Positions 18,508-29,343 are shown, counted from the first letter of the stretch. The stretch: 64,000 bases of DNA from Enterococcus malodoratus ATCC 43197 (GCF_000407185.1 NZ_KE136481.1:389136-453135), one strand, 5' to 3'. Notes: generated by a model from the sequence alone, not told the origin. Numbers and translations: made by a program.

Positions 18508-19356
18508 CCAAATAAATCGAACTAATTCATTTTGTAATTTTTCACTTTTGGTTATTGCGGAGTGACCTCCGCTTTTTCCTGTAACTAATAATTCCTGGTA
18601 ACTTTTCGCATGTTTTTGAAACATCAGGCGTAAAGCAAATGCACTATGAATTGAAACAGATCCATCACTTTCCGTTCCATCTTTCAAATCACCAGCCACA
18701 TCAAGTATTCTCAAATTTGACGGCAATCGGTTCATTGCTTGATCAAAGTATTGATAGATAGGTGTTTCACCACTCGGCCCATTTTCCGTTAACTCATATG
18801 CGAAAATGTCCTCTGTATCCTCAGCGATCTCCAGATCATTGAAAGGAGCAGCTATTGCAACAAATCTTTCTGTTACCGGTGTTTTCTCTCCAGCATATTC
18901 TAATAAGTAACGTAACGCTGAGACACCGCCCATAGAGTGGCTAACCAGATTGACCCGCGTGATTCTTTGTTTATAGAGATAACGCATCACTTTATCTATC
19001 CATTTACTTTGAGTGATCTCATCTGTTACATCTTTTGCGAAAAGTACCATGATCGTTGGATTATCGTTATTATTTTTTAATTTTCCTTCTATAGTTAATT
19101 TACCATCCGCTTGAACGACAATCGTCATTTCACGCTTAGCAATATTTTCCCGTTCCAATCTTCTTAAAAGCGGACCAAAAGAAAAAGAGTTTCCTTCATA
19201 TCCATGAATAAATACGGTTGGAACGTTTGAATAACGAATATTTTTTTCCTTTGTCAGCGTTCCTGGATTAAAGTATCGTACTTTTGCATAATAAATACCT
19301 CCAAATACCAATAGAAAACTAACAATCAATACAATTCCTTTAATTACTCTTTGCAT
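18493..19356 (-). CDS. DUF915-type alpha/beta hydrolase
   Basis: A 287-residue membrane-anchored or secreted hydrolase. Residues 7-25 form one hydrophobic anchor. The hydrolase fold then shows TVFIHGYEGNSFSF (oxyanion strand), the nucleophile elbow SHSMGGVSA, a likely acid Asp in DGTESDGSVS, and a His in SGGHSAI. This arrangement matches the DUF915 family found in lactobacilli and enterococci, whose substrates are unknown (esters are likely). It starts four bases after the preceding gene, and the ribosome site AGAAGG lies in that gene's last codons, so they are coupled. Confidence 0.85.
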   Translation of the reverse strand: MQRVIKGIVLIVSFLLVFGGIYYAKVRYFNPGTLTKEKNIRYSNVPTVFIHGYEGNSFSFGPLLRRLERENIAKREMTIVVQADGKLTIEGKLKNNNDNPTIMVLFAKDVTDEITQSKWIDKVMRYLYKQRITRVNLVSHSMGGVSALRYLLEYAGEKTPVTERFVAIAAPFNDLEIAEDTEDIFAYELTENGPSGETPIYQYFDQAMNRLPSNLRILDVAGDLKDGTESDGSVSIHSAFALRLMFQKHAKSYQELLVTGKSGGHSAITKSEKLQNELVRFIWKKAA

Positions 19357-19360
19357 TCAG

Positions 19361-20161
19361 TCATGCCTTCTTTTTTATCAAATACGTAAAACTCTCACGA
19401 TCACCTAATAACTGTTCTGCTAATTGCCTTGCGAAAAGGAACTGCGTTCTAGCGTCTAGCTCTTGTACTAGATCTAGCAGACCATCTTCATTATAAACTG
19501 AAATAAGCACTCGCCAATCCGGTTGTTTTTCAATTACTCCGCTATTTAACAAACTTTCTAAAAAAATTGAGTCTCTTCGCGGTGATTTATCAGCCATTAT
19601 CCGCTCAATAATAAGCCCGATTTGATTGTTAAAAAAATCAGGGTTAACATCTCCGATAAGCTCGGATAATTGGGGAAATAATTTAGGACGAGAAATATTC
19701 TCAAAATAATTAGGCAGTGTTTCTGTCAACTTGCCTGCACAATTGATGGTAACTAGATGAAAGCTCTTATTTACTAAACGATTACACGTGGGAAAGGGAA
19801 TGTCTGCTATCAGTGTTTCACCTGAGTTATCGCTCCAAAGCTTTTCTCCTAGCCAAACCAATAATTGTTCCGTTGAATAGGTTTCTGTATTTCTTTGAAT
19901 AAAATGCTTGACCATATCAGTTGTTGGATAATCCTCAACAACCTCCGAGCAAAATTGATAACGCCGGCTCTGTCGCAAGATAATCCCATTATCAATTAGC
20001 ATATCTAAATTTTTATCTAGATGAGTTTGTTGCGGAAAGTTTTTTCGGATTTCTCGCAAAATAACAGGCTCTGGTAAAACGTGGAAGTAGCTTAATAATT
20101 CTTGAATTTCTTTTTGCTTAAGGGCTGATTCTATTTTTTTATTATTTGTATAGATTTGCAT
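19361..20161 (-). CDS. Conserved hypothetical protein (DUF1803-like)
   Basis: A 266-residue soluble protein. The first 70 residues look like a winged-helix domain (LPEPVILREIRKNFPQ followed by a wing-like RQSRRYQF). The rest is helical, with no catalytic motif visible. It resembles the DUF1803 proteins annotated in streptococci and enterococci, but I am not sure of that assignment. ATG at 20161 follows AAAGGAGG. It is the first gene of a two-gene operon with the DUF915 hydrolase. Confidence 0.65.
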   Translation of the reverse strand: MQIYTNNKKIESALKQKEIQELLSYFHVLPEPVILREIRKNFPQQTHLDKNLDMLIDNGIILRQSRRYQFCSEVVEDYPTTDMVKHFIQRNTETYSTEQLLVWLGEKLWSDNSGETLIADIPFPTCNRLVNKSFHLVTINCAGKLTETLPNYFENISRPKLFPQLSELIGDVNPDFFNNQIGLIIERIMADKSPRRDSIFLESLLNSGVIEKQPDWRVLISVYNEDGLLDLVQELDARTQFLFARQLAEQLLGDRESFTYLIKKKA

Positions 20162-20283
20162 GATAGCCTCCTTTCTTCAAATGAACATAATATAGTAATT
20201 CTCATGCACGTTCTTTCATTTGCGCAGTCACGAAAATCCCAATAATACTCCTTCGCATTATAATCCTGTTTAAAAGATTCCAC

Positions 20284-20311
20284 AAAAAAGTGGACTTTCA
20301 AAAGTCCACTT
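20284..20311 (-). terminator. Rho-independent terminator after ppaC
   Basis: Stem AAGTGGACTTT / AAAGTCCACTT with a two-base apex (effectively a longer loop), followed on the minus strand by a T-run. It lies 13 bases beyond the ppaC stop. Confidence 0.9.
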
Positions 20312-20324
20312 AGCTAAACTCGCT

Positions 20325-21254
20325 TTACTTTTCAAATGCCTCAGTCAATTGAGGAACGATTTGCTTCTTACGTGATACAACTCCTGGTAAGAATGCACGA
20401 TCATTTTTAAGTTCAATTTTAAATGCCTCAGTCACCTTTTCTCTAGGTTCACCGGCAACTAGCAGTTCAGAATCAGAGTTTAAAACATTCGTTACAAGAA
20501 GTAAGAATAGATCATAACCATTCTTGACGTTTTCAGCTAGCATCGCATCCCGCAAAGCCGCTTGTCGAGCAAATACTTCATCTAAATCAACCGTGTTGAT
20601 CTGTGCGATTCGAACAGTTTTATCTGCCATCGGGAATGATTTTGCATCTAAATCTAATAATTCTGCTTCAGATTTATCTCCTAAATTCGTGCCAGCTTTT
20701 AATAAATCAAGCCCGTAGCTGTTTAAGTCAACACCAGCGATTCCAGCTAGTTCATTTGCTGCATCGACATCCTCTTGAGTACATGTTGGTGATTTGAATA
20801 ATAATGTATCAGAGACGATTGCTGATAGCATCATACCTGCTATTTTCGCTGGAACAGCAATACTGTTCTCTTTATATAATTTCAACACAATCGTTGACGT
20901 ACAACCGACTGGCTCCGCACGATAATACAACGGATTTGCGGTTTGGAAGTTCGCGATACGATGATGATCGACTACTGAAAGAATGTTTAAATCCTCGATA
21001 TCTGCTACACTTTGTTGGAATTCATTGTGATCAACCAACATCACATCATTGGTTTCAGCGGCAATTTTTTCTACCACTCTTGGAGCTTTCAAACCGAAAT
21101 GATCTAATGCAAATTGTGTTTCTTCGTTTGGTGTTCCAAGCGCAACTGCTTCTGCGTCCACACCCAGATCTTTTTGCAAGTTAGCAAAGGCCATTGCTGC
21201 TCCGATCGCATCTGTATCAGGATTTTTGTGTCCAAAAACTAAAACTTTTCCCAT
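20325..21254 (-). CDS. ppaC: Manganese-dependent inorganic pyrophosphatase (family II)
   Basis: Hydrolyses pyrophosphate from biosynthesis and so pulls DNA, RNA and protein synthesis forward. The 309-residue DHH-family protein has the metal-binding motifs GHKNPDTDAIGAA (residues 8-20), LVDHNEFQQS and VDHHRIANF, and the C-terminal DHHA2 domain ending in PGVVSRKKQIVPQL with the SRKKQ substrate-binding motif. Length is normal for family II. ATG at 21254 follows AAAGGAGCG. It is flanked by terminators, so monocistronic. Confidence 0.97.
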   Translation of the reverse strand: MGKVLVFGHKNPDTDAIGAAMAFANLQKDLGVDAEAVALGTPNEETQFALDHFGLKAPRVVEKIAAETNDVMLVDHNEFQQSVADIEDLNILSVVDHHRIANFQTANPLYYRAEPVGCTSTIVLKLYKENSIAVPAKIAGMMLSAIVSDTLLFKSPTCTQEDVDAANELAGIAGVDLNSYGLDLLKAGTNLGDKSEAELLDLDAKSFPMADKTVRIAQINTVDLDEVFARQAALRDAMLAENVKNGYDLFLLLVTNVLNSDSELLVAGEPREKVTEAFKIELKNDRAFLPGVVSRKKQIVPQLTEAFEK

Positions 21255-21302
21255 GGTTGATTCGCTCCTTTAAATAAGTTCTTCTTTATCATATCAAAAA
21301 AA

Positions 21303-21335
21303 AGGAAAAGAGCAACAACATGTCGCTCTTTTCCT
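21303..21335 (-). terminator. Rho-independent terminator after pflA
   Basis: Stem AGGAAAAGAGC / GCTCTTTTCCT with an 11-base loop and eight T on the minus strand. It lies six bases beyond the pflA stop. Confidence 0.92.
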
Positions 21336-21341
21336 GAAATT

Positions 21342-22121
21342 TTAACGTTTCAAATACCCCTTATACTCTTCTGTATGCAGTATTTTTTTTGCATTTGCTA
21401 TTCTGTCATCCGTAGGTGGTTCAATTCCCTCTAATGGATATTTCAAGCCCATTTCCTCCCATTTGTATTTCCCCATTGTATGGTATGGAAGAATCTCAAC
21501 CTTGTCAACATTCTTTAAAGTCTTAATAAATTTATCTAATCGAATTAAGTATTCGTCATAGTCGCTTCTAAAAGGTACTAATACATGGCGGATCCAAACA
21601 GGCTTATTGATATCCGAAAGATATTTCGCCAATTCTAAGATGTTATCGTTACTTTGACCAGTTAATTCTTTATGTTTTTGGTCATCAATTTGTTTAATAT
21701 CAAACAGGACCAAATCAGTGTATTGCATTAATTCTTCAAATTTTGAAAAGAATGGTTCTTCGAAAGTAAAGGGTTTTCCGCAACTATCTAAAGTCGTGTT
21801 AACGCCTATTTCTTTAGCTTTTTTAAAAAGATCAATCAGAAAATCAATTTGTAGCAAAGGTTCACCACCACTAACTGTGATTCCACCCTTTTTCCCCCAA
21901 TAACTTTTATAGTTCAATGCTTCTTTTAATACATCATCAGCAGTTCTTTTTTTAGCTTTTGGATCATTAATTTTCCAAGTATCTGGATTATGACAAAATT
22001 GGCAACGCATCCGACAACCTTGCATGAAGACAATAAAACGCACTCCAGGTCCGTCAACGGATCCGAAACTTTCGATTGAATGGACATTTCCGACAATAGG
22101 TTGTTCAGTCACAGTAGACAT
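21342..22121 (-). CDS. pflA: Pyruvate formate-lyase activating enzyme
   Basis: Radical SAM enzyme that installs the glycyl radical in PflB under anaerobic conditions. The iron-sulfur cluster motif CxxxCxxC is seen in GCRMRCQFCHNPD near the N-terminus, followed by the family blocks GGITVSGGEPLLQ and LDSCG. I chose ATG at 22121 (259 aa), since AGAGGGGGA precedes it; the frame is open to 22181, but that start has no good ribosome site and would add an atypical extension. It lies downstream of pflB on the same strand with a gap of about 145 bases. Confidence 0.95.
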   Translation of the reverse strand: MSTVTEQPIVGNVHSIESFGSVDGPGVRFIVFMQGCRMRCQFCHNPDTWKINDPKAKKRTADDVLKEALNYKSYWGKKGGITVSGGEPLLQIDFLIDLFKKAKEIGVNTTLDSCGKPFTFEEPFFSKFEELMQYTDLVLFDIKQIDDQKHKELTGQSNDNILELAKYLSDINKPVWIRHVLVPFRSDYDEYLIRLDKFIKTLKNVDKVEILPYHTMGKYKWEEMGLKYPLEGIEPPTDDRIANAKKILHTEEYKGYLKR

Positions 22122-22265
22122 AAACAGTCCCCCTCTTTTATATGTAAAAAATCCTCTTTGAATTTTTTTATCATGACTCATATAACAATTATATTTTAAA
22201 AATTAAGGCGAACAGACCTCTGTCCATCCGCCCTAATTTGTTATTTCTTCGATAGAATCAGTAAA

Positions 22266-24557
22266 TTACATTTTTGCGTGGAATGTACGGCTGATTACAT
22301 CTTCCTGTTGTTCACGTGATAAGTCGATGAATTTAACAGCATATCCAGAAACACGGATAGTGAAGTTCGCATATTCTTCTTTTTCTGGGTGTTCCATTGC
22401 ATCGATTAATTTTTCTTTACCGAAAACGTTCACGTTTAAATGATGTGCTCCTTGATTGAAGTAACCATCTAATACGTTCGTTAAGTTTTCAATACGTTCA
22501 TCTTCATCATGACCCAATGCATCTGGATTAATACTTTGAGTATTTGAAATACCGTCTAATGCATATTCGTAAGGTAGTTTAGTCAATGAATTAAGTGAAG
22601 CTAATAATCCGTTTTGTTCAGCACCATATGATGGGTTAGCACCTGGTGATAATGGTGCTCCAGCAGGACGTCCATCTGGCAACGTCCCAGTTGCTTTACC
22701 ATAAACAACGTTAGATGTAATTGTCAAGATTGAAGTTGTCGGTTCTGAATTACGGTAAGTATGATAGTGTTCTAGTTTTTCCATGAATGTCTTCAATAAC
22801 CATACAGCAATATCATCTGCACGAGCATCATCGTTTCCATATTTAGGGAACTCACCATCAATCTTGAAGTCCGTTACAATACCAGCTTCATCGCGAATTG
22901 GGAATACTTTTGCATATTTGATTGCAGCCAATGAATCAACAACATGTGAGAATCCTGCAATACCAGTGGCAAAAGTACGTTTCAAATCTGTATCCATCAA
23001 CGCTAGTTCAGCCGCTTCATAATAATATTTGTCATGCATAAAATGAATGGCGTTCAATGTATTCACATACATGCCAGCCAACCATTCCAGCATATCGTCA
23101 TATTTAGCCATAACTACATCAAAGTCCAAAGCATCATCAGAATCGATTGGACGGAAATCAGGCCCAACTTGAACTTTAGATTTTTCATCAACCCCGCCGT
23201 TGATTGCATACAACAACGCTTTCGCCAAGTTGGCACGAGCACCGAAGAATTGCATTTCTTTCCCTGTTTGAGTAGCAGACACACAGCAACAAATCGCATA
23301 ATCATCTAACCATACTGGACGCATTACATCGTCATTTTCGTATTGAATAGAAGAAGTATCAATCGAAATCTTCGCTGCATAGTCTTTGAACCCTTCTGGT
23401 AAACGAGAAGAATACAAAACAGTTAAGTTTGGTTCTGGAGATGGTCCCATATTTTCTAATGTGTGTAGGAAACGAAAATCATTTTTAGTAACTAGAGTAC
23501 GTCCATCCATACCCATACCAGCGATTGATAATGTTGCCCAAACCGGATCGCCTGAGAATAATTCGTTGTATGAAGGAATACGCGCAAATTTAACCATACG
23601 TAATTTCATTACTAGATGGTCAATCAATTCTTGTGCTTGATCTTCTGTCAATGTACCATTTTCGATGTCACGTTGAATATAGATATCCAAGAAAGTAGAA
23701 ACACGACCAATTGACATTGCCGCACCATTTTGTTCTTTGATAGCTGCTAAATAGCCGAAGTACGTCCATTGAACGGCTTCCTTCGCATTTTCGGCCGGAC
23801 GAGAAATATCAAACCCGTAAGCCTCAGCCATTTCTTTGATGCGTTTCAACGCCTTATATTGATCGCTGATTTCTTCACGTAGACGAATGTCTTCCTCAGT
23901 GAATTGACCATGACCGCAATTTGCGTGATCTTTTAATTTTTGTTCCATCAAGTAATCGATACCATATAAAGCTACACGACGATAGTCACCAACGATACGT
24001 CCACGTCCATAAGTATCAGGAAGTCCAGTGATGATCTTGTTCCGACGAGCCGCACGGATTTCCGGTGTGTATACATCAAATACCGCTTGGTTATGTGTTT
24101 TATGATAATCGTTAAAAATTTCAGTGAATTTAGGGTTCGGTGTGTAGCCGTAGCTTTCAAGTGATTCTTCAGCCATACGAATACCACCATAAGGCATGAA
24201 CGCACGCTTTAAAGGCTTGTCTGTTTGAATACCAACAATAGATTCTTTGTCTTTCATATTCTCATCGATATAGCCAGCACCGTATGCATTAGCAGCAGAT
24301 ACAACATCTGCTTCCATGTCTAATACGCCGCCGTTTTCACGTTCTTGTTTTTGAAGTTCTTGCAATTTGCCCCAAAGTTCGTTCGTTGCTTTAGTTGGTT
24401 CTGCTAAAAATTCAGCAGCACCTTCATAAGGCGTATAGTTCGCTTGGATGAAATCACGTGTATTGATTTCATTTTTCCATAGATGACCCTTAAAGCCTTC
24501 CCATGCAGACTTTTCTGTGTTTTTCATTTTGTCTAGTTCATTTGTTGCAGTTCCCAT
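22266..24557 (-). CDS. pflB: Formate C-acetyltransferase (pyruvate formate-lyase)
   Basis: Converts pyruvate and CoA into acetyl-CoA and formate during anaerobic mixed-acid fermentation. The 763-residue glycyl-radical enzyme has the twin catalytic cysteines in [16 protein letters not shown] and the C-terminal glycyl-radical loop RVSGYAVKF, which PflA activates. Length is normal. ATG at 24557 has AAGGAGGTCC upstream. A good promoter lies about 60 bases upstream. A Rex-like half-site (TTGTGAAA at 24651-24658) is present, but no complete Rex palindrome. Confidence 0.97.
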   Translation of the reverse strand: MGTATNELDKMKNTEKSAWEGFKGHLWKNEINTRDFIQANYTPYEGAAEFLAEPTKATNELWGKLQELQKQERENGGVLDMEADVVSAANAYGAGYIDENMKDKESIVGIQTDKPLKRAFMPYGGIRMAEESLESYGYTPNPKFTEIFNDYHKTHNQAVFDVYTPEIRAARRNKIITGLPDTYGRGRIVGDYRRVALYGIDYLMEQKLKDHANCGHGQFTEEDIRLREEISDQYKALKRIKEMAEAYGFDISRPAENAKEAVQWTYFGYLAAIKEQNGAAMSIGRVSTFLDIYIQRDIENGTLTEDQAQELIDHLVMKLRMVKFARIPSYNELFSGDPVWATLSIAGMGMDGRTLVTKNDFRFLHTLENMGPSPEPNLTVLYSSRLPEGFKDYAAKISIDTSSIQYENDDVMRPVWLDDYAICCCVSATQTGKEMQFFGARANLAKALLYAINGGVDEKSKVQVGPDFRPIDSDDALDFDVVMAKYDDMLEWLAGMYVNTLNAIHFMHDKYYYEAAELALMDTDLKRTFATGIAGFSHVVDSLAAIKYAKVFPIRDEAGIVTDFKIDGEFPKYGNDDARADDIAVWLLKTFMEKLEHYHTYRNSEPTTSILTITSNVVYGKATGTLPDGRPAGAPLSPGANPSYGAEQNGLLASLNSLTKLPYEYALDGISNTQSINPDALGHDEDERIENLTNVLDGYFNQGAHHLNVNVFGKEKLIDAMEHPEKEEYANFTIRVSGYAVKFIDLSREQQEDVISRTFHAKM

Positions 24558-24613
24558 TTCGAAAGGACCTCCTTAGAATATAAAAAACTTTATTGCTACA
24601 GCTTTACGAACAC

Positions 24614-24641
24614 AGTATAACACATAAAATCTTTTATGCAA
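24614..24641 (-). promoter_or_regulatory. pflB promoter
   Basis: On the minus strand: TTGCAT (24641-24636), a 16-base spacer, then TATACT (24619-24614) preceded by TGTGT. The transcript start would lie about 45-50 bases before the pflB ATG. Confidence 0.7.
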
Positions 24642-24784
24642 GCCTTTCCTTGTGAAAGATTAATTAGAAAATAAGAATTCTCTGAAATCGTTAGCAAACC
24701 ACTGATATCATCGGTTTTATCATGGTTAAGCAATTAGTATTTTTTTCTTATTAATAGCCAATTTCAATGATTTTGTGATATAAA

Positions 24785-24816
24785 AAACGGCATCTGTATT
24801 AATACAGATGCCGTTT
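24785..24816 (-). terminator. Rho-independent terminator after parC
   Basis: Perfect 16-base self-complementary stem, AAACGGCATCTGTATT and its exact complement, with a T-run on the minus strand. It lies about 30 bases beyond the parC stop. Confidence 0.92.
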
Positions 24817-24844
24817 ATCTATGCATTTTTATAATACACAAGAG

Positions 24845-27292
24845 CTAATCTTCAACCAACTCCTGTGGTCGTAGAACAGAGAAAAGTTCTCCATCTTTTT
24901 TCTCATCAATTGCAAAAGTACCATTGGAAATTCGATCACTGATAGCGACATCCGAAATTTCAATTTCTTTTTCAACGCCCTTGCTAGTCGTTAAAACAAG
25001 TTTCCCTTCAGTTTCAGTCGTCATATAGGCTAACCGATGCGGATTCTTCTTCAATTCTCGGAAAATCAATAAACCACGTTTGGCTCGACCTAATTGTGGT
25101 AATTCTTGCGCCAGCATTCTTTTTGCTGCCCCGCGTTGGCTCAGTAATAAAACAGGCGAATCCCCTTCTGAAGGGATTAATGCTCCCGCTACCACGTAAT
25201 CTCCTTCTTTTAAATTAATAGCTTTAACACCGGCCGCTTTAGATCCTACTACAGGAACTTCTTCTAAAGGATAACGTAACCCGAAAGCGCGATGCGACGC
25301 GATAAATACATCAACATTACGTGTTTCATTCGTTAAGAAAACGGAAACGATTTGATCAGTGTCACTTTTCATTTTCATCGCTGTTGTAGGTCGGCTGCGA
25401 TACGTACGCCAAGGTGAAAATTCTGTCATACGCGTTTGCTTGATCATACCCTCTTTACTCATAAAGATGAAGAGCTTGTTGGCATCAATTTCTTTATATG
25501 GGAAAGCCGCGATGATTTCTTCAGTCATCGATAAATTCGTAATCGTTTGAGAAATATGCTCGCCGACATCTTTCCATTTCAATTCTGTGATTTCATGAAC
25601 TGGACGATAGATCATATTCCCATGATTCGTTAAAATCAGTAAATGATCAAGTGTGTTTAACTTATTGATGAAAATAATCGAATCGCCATCCTTCATACCA
25701 TGTTCATCAGGGCGTGAAGCATTATACGAGCGCAAACTGCTGCGTTTCAAATATCCTTCTTTTGTCAAAGTTACGATGACATCTTCTTGGGCGATCAACA
25801 CTTCTGTTTCAATCTTGATTTCACTGATTTCATCTTCAATTTGTGTTAAACGATCGTTTCCGTAGCTTTTCTTGATTTGTCTTAATTCTTGTTTCATGAC
25901 TTTGTGTAATTCTTTTTCACTGTTCAAGATTAGACGTAATTCTTTTATTTCAGCAGCTAATTCATCTGCTTCTTTCTCTAACTGTGTGATATCCGTATTA
26001 GTCAAACGGTACAATTGCAATGTTACAATTGCTTCTGCTTGCTCTTCACTAAAGTCAAAACGTTCGACCAAATTGTTTTTGGCATCCTTTTTATCCTTGC
26101 TGCCCCGAATCGTCGTAATAACTTCATCAAGAATCGATAGAGCTTTTACCAATCCTTCAACAATATGTTCGCGTTTTTGTGCTTTTGCAAGCTCATATTG
26201 ACTCCGTTTGGTTATTACGGATTTACGATGGCCAACATAGCTCTCTAAAATATGCTTCAATCCAACTTGTTGCGGCGTCATGTTATCAATCGCAACCATA
26301 TTGAAGTTGTAGTTGATTTGCAAATCGGTATTCTTAAATAAATAATTTAAAATACCTTGCGCATTAGCATCTTTCTTCAGTTCAACAACCACTTGTAACC
26401 CAGTACGATCTGATTCATCACGTACTTCAGCAATCCCATCAATCTTTTTATTTAAGCGTATCTCATCCATTTTTTTAACTAGAACAGCTTTATTCACTTC
26501 ATAGGGAATTTCATGAATGACAATCTGTTGTTTGCCGCCCTTAAGAGCCTCAATCGAAGTTTTCGAACGAAGAATAACCTTCCCTTTGCCAGTTTCATAG
26601 GCTTTTTTGATTTCTGCTTTTCCTTGTAAGATGCCGCCTGTTGGAAAATCTGGACCAGGGATATATTCCATGATTTTTTCTAAAGAAGCATTCGGATGAT
26701 CAATCAAGTAAATCGCGCCATCAATAACTTCAGATAGATTATGTGTTGGGATTTCTGTCGCATACCCTGCCGAAATACCTGTAGAACCATTGACCAATAG
26801 ATTTGGATAGGCCGCAGGTAAAACAGTTGGCTCTTTTTCCGTATCATCGAAGTTCCAAACAAAATCAACGGTTTCTTTTTCGATGTCTTTCATCATCTCG
26901 CCGCTTAATTGTGATAACCGTGCTTCGGTATATCGCATTGCTGCTGGTGGATCCCCATCCATCGAACCATTATTCCCATGCATCTCAATTAATACTTGAC
27001 GTAGTTTCCAGTCTTGACTCATTCGAACCATCGCTTCATAGATTGAACTATCGCCGTGAGGATGATAATTACCCATGATGTTTCCGACTGATTTAGCAGA
27101 TTTTCGAAATCCTTTATCATACGTATTACCGTCTTTATTCATGGCATATAAAATTCGACGTTGAACAGGTTTCAAGCCATCGCGAATGTCAGGCAACGCT
27201 CGTTCTTGAATAATATATTTTGAATAGCGGCCAAACCGGTCACCCATTACCTCTTCCAATGTTAACTCTTGAATTGAATGTTTCGTATCCAT
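24845..27292 (-). CDS. parC: DNA topoisomerase IV subunit A
   Basis: Cleavage-religation subunit of topoisomerase IV, which decatenates daughter chromosomes. The 815-residue protein shows the GyrA/ParC core: RALPDIRDGLKPVQRRILYAM, the quinolone region HPHGDSSIYEAMVRMSQDW (Ser82 and Glu86 both wild type in kind), and the catalytic Tyr121 in AAMRYTEARLS, followed by a coiled-coil gate and a beta-pinwheel C-terminal domain. Nothing suggests fluoroquinolone resistance at these two positions. It starts 14 bases after parE, in the usual parE-parC operon order. Confidence 0.96.
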   Translation of the reverse strand: MDTKHSIQELTLEEVMGDRFGRYSKYIIQERALPDIRDGLKPVQRRILYAMNKDGNTYDKGFRKSAKSVGNIMGNYHPHGDSSIYEAMVRMSQDWKLRQVLIEMHGNNGSMDGDPPAAMRYTEARLSQLSGEMMKDIEKETVDFVWNFDDTEKEPTVLPAAYPNLLVNGSTGISAGYATEIPTHNLSEVIDGAIYLIDHPNASLEKIMEYIPGPDFPTGGILQGKAEIKKAYETGKGKVILRSKTSIEALKGGKQQIVIHEIPYEVNKAVLVKKMDEIRLNKKIDGIAEVRDESDRTGLQVVVELKKDANAQGILNYLFKNTDLQINYNFNMVAIDNMTPQQVGLKHILESYVGHRKSVITKRSQYELAKAQKREHIVEGLVKALSILDEVITTIRGSKDKKDAKNNLVERFDFSEEQAEAIVTLQLYRLTNTDITQLEKEADELAAEIKELRLILNSEKELHKVMKQELRQIKKSYGNDRLTQIEDEISEIKIETEVLIAQEDVIVTLTKEGYLKRSSLRSYNASRPDEHGMKDGDSIIFINKLNTLDHLLILTNHGNMIYRPVHEITELKWKDVGEHISQTITNLSMTEEIIAAFPYKEIDANKLFIFMSKEGMIKQTRMTEFSPWRTYRSRPTTAMKMKSDTDQIVSVFLTNETRNVDVFIASHRAFGLRYPLEEVPVVGSKAAGVKAINLKEGDYVVAGALIPSEGDSPVLLLSQRGAAKRMLAQELPQLGRAKRGLLIFRELKKNPHRLAYMTTETEGKLVLTTSKGVEKEIEISDVAISDRISNGTFAIDEKKDGELFSVLRPQELVED

Positions 27293-27306
27293 TCTTTGAC
27301 CACCTC

Positions 27307-29343
27307 CTATTCATCGAACAAACTGATTGTTTTTACTTCATCAGCTGTTTCCTCTAATTTATTTTTTTCAGCTACCGAAATAGCTGAATCTTCTTCCTTA
27401 TTGTCTAACAAGCTTCCATCTTCTTCTAACGTAAATTGAACATGATTTTCAATCCATTTACGACGTGGTTCAACTTTATCACCCATTAAGGTCGTAACGC
27501 GACGCTCAGCTTTAGCAGCATCGTCAATTCGTACACGGACAAGTGTACGATATTCTGGATCCATCGTAGTTTCCCATAATTGATCCGCATTCATTTCCCC
27601 AAGACCTTTGTAGCGTTGCAACATATAACCTTTGCCCACTTTATCCGTCACTTCTTGCAATTCATCATCAGTCCATGCATATTCAAGAACTTGTTTACGT
27701 CCTGAACCTTTTGAAACTTTGTATAATGGCGGTAAGGCAATATAGACCTTCCCTGCTTCAATCAACGGTTTCATATAGCGATAGAAAAATGTTAATAACA
27801 AAACCTGAATATGGGCACCATCAGTATCCGCATCGGTCATAATAATAACCTTGTCGTAATTGCAATCTTCAATTGAAAATTCTGGCCCTACTCCTGCACC
27901 AATAGTATAAATCATGGTGTTAATTTCTTCGTTTTTCAAAATATCCTGCATTTTGGCTTTTTCAGTATTAATAACTTTTCCACGTAATGGCAGAATTGCT
28001 TGGAATTTCCGATCACGTCCCTGTTTTGCCGAACCGCCGGCGGAATCTCCTTCGACTAAAAACAATTCGTTTCTAGCAGCATTACGTGATTGTGCCGGTG
28101 TTAACTTCCCTGAGAGTAGAGACTCGCCCTTTTTACGTTTCTTACCATTACGACTTTCTTCACGAGCCTTACGTGCTGCTTCGCGAGCTTCGCGGGCTTT
28201 AATCGCTTTGCGAACTAACATTTGACTATTCTCGCTATTTTCTTGCAGATAGAACCCCATTTGCTCTCCGATAACATTGTCAACGGCACCGCGAGCTGCC
28301 GGTGTACCCAACTTTTCTTTCGTCTGTCCTTCAAATTGCAAAAGGTTCTCTGGGATTCGTACAGATAAGACCGCAGATAACCCTTCACGGAAATCTGAAC
28401 CTTCCAAATTCTTATCCTTCTCTTTTAGCAACCCTGACTTACGAGCATATTCATTAAATGCTTTGGTCATGGAGGTCTTCATACCAGACTCGTGTGTACC
28501 GCCATCTTTTGTTCTTACATTATTAACAAACGAAAGAAGGTTTTCTGAGTAGCCATCGTTGTATTGATATGAAAATTCCACTTCGATTCCATCACGTTCA
28601 CCAGAAAAATAAACGACAGGTGTCAATGTATCTTTATCTTCATTTAGATATTCGACAAATTCTTTGATACCTTCTTCAAAGTGAAAAATTTCTTGGACCT
28701 GCTCATCTCCACGTAAATCCGTTAAGGTAATTTTTACACCACGTAACAAGAAAGCAGATTCTCGTAAACGCTCTGATAATGTTTCATATGAAAAGTGTAA
28801 AGTTGAAAAGATTTGAGCATCAGGTAAAAAATGCACTGTAGTTCCGTTGGGTTTACGAGTCTTACCAATTTTCTTCAACGTGCCCTGTGGTTTACCACCA
28901 TCTTTAAATTCTTCGCGATATTCTACCCCGTCTCGAACGATCGTCACATTCAACCACTCGGATAACGCGTTCACTACACTAGCACCGACACCATGCAAGC
29001 CGCCGGAAGTTTTATAGCCGCCTTGTCCAAATTTTCCTCCAGCATGAAGAATCGTGAAGATTACCTCGACAGTCGGGATTCCAGATGCATGCATTCCAAC
29101 TGGCATTCCGCGCCCTTTATCACTTACTTCGACGCTGTTGTCTGGATGAAGTGTGACTTCAATTTCACTTCCGAAACCAGATAATGCTTCATCGACCGCA
29201 TTATCGACGATTTCATAAACCAAATGATGTAGGCCTCGACCATCTGTCGAACCTATATACATCCCTGGACGTTTTCTAACCGCTTCTAATCCCTCTAATA
29301 CCTGGATTGAAGCGTCATTGTATTCATTGTTCATTTTAGCCAA
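27307..29343 (-). CDS. parE: DNA topoisomerase IV subunit B
   Basis: ATPase subunit of topoisomerase IV. The 678 residues show the GHKL motifs EIVDNAVDEA, DKGRGMPVG and GGLHGVGASVVNALS, and the TOPRIM motifs EGDSAGGSAKQGRDR, LPLRGKVINTEKA and MTDADTDGAHIQ. The start is probably TTG at 29343 (MAKMNNEYND, eight bases after AAGGAG); ATG at 29334 is the alternative. It is followed closely by parC. It lacks the insertion that marks GyrB of Gram-negatives and is of normal length for ParE. Confidence 0.96.
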   Translation of the reverse strand: MAKMNNEYNDASIQVLEGLEAVRKRPGMYIGSTDGRGLHHLVYEIVDNAVDEALSGFGSEIEVTLHPDNSVEVSDKGRGMPVGMHASGIPTVEVIFTILHAGGKFGQGGYKTSGGLHGVGASVVNALSEWLNVTIVRDGVEYREEFKDGGKPQGTLKKIGKTRKPNGTTVHFLPDAQIFSTLHFSYETLSERLRESAFLLRGVKITLTDLRGDEQVQEIFHFEEGIKEFVEYLNEDKDTLTPVVYFSGERDGIEVEFSYQYNDGYSENLLSFVNNVRTKDGGTHESGMKTSMTKAFNEYARKSGLLKEKDKNLEGSDFREGLSAVLSVRIPENLLQFEGQTKEKLGTPAARGAVDNVIGEQMGFYLQENSENSQMLVRKAIKAREAREAARKAREESRNGKKRKKGESLLSGKLTPAQSRNAARNELFLVEGDSAGGSAKQGRDRKFQAILPLRGKVINTEKAKMQDILKNEEINTMIYTIGAGVGPEFSIEDCNYDKVIIMTDADTDGAHIQVLLLTFFYRYMKPLIEAGKVYIALPPLYKVSKGSGRKQVLEYAWTDDELQEVTDKVGKGYMLQRYKGLGEMNADQLWETTMDPEYRTLVRVRIDDAAKAERRVTTLMGDKVEPRRKWIENHVQFTLEEDGSLLDNKEEDSAISVAEKNKLEETADEVKTISLFDE

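Noticed and set aside
20603..21184. Plus-strand frames of 64-126 codons over ppaC
   Set aside because: They are antisense shadows of a gene with complete DHH-family motifs.
24651..24658. A Rex operator at pflB
   Set aside because: Only one half-site (TTGTGAAA) is visible; the second half TTCACAA is missing at the right distance.
26803..27078. A 91-codon plus-strand frame within parC
   Set aside because: It is antisense to the highly conserved ParC catalytic region and has no ribosome site.
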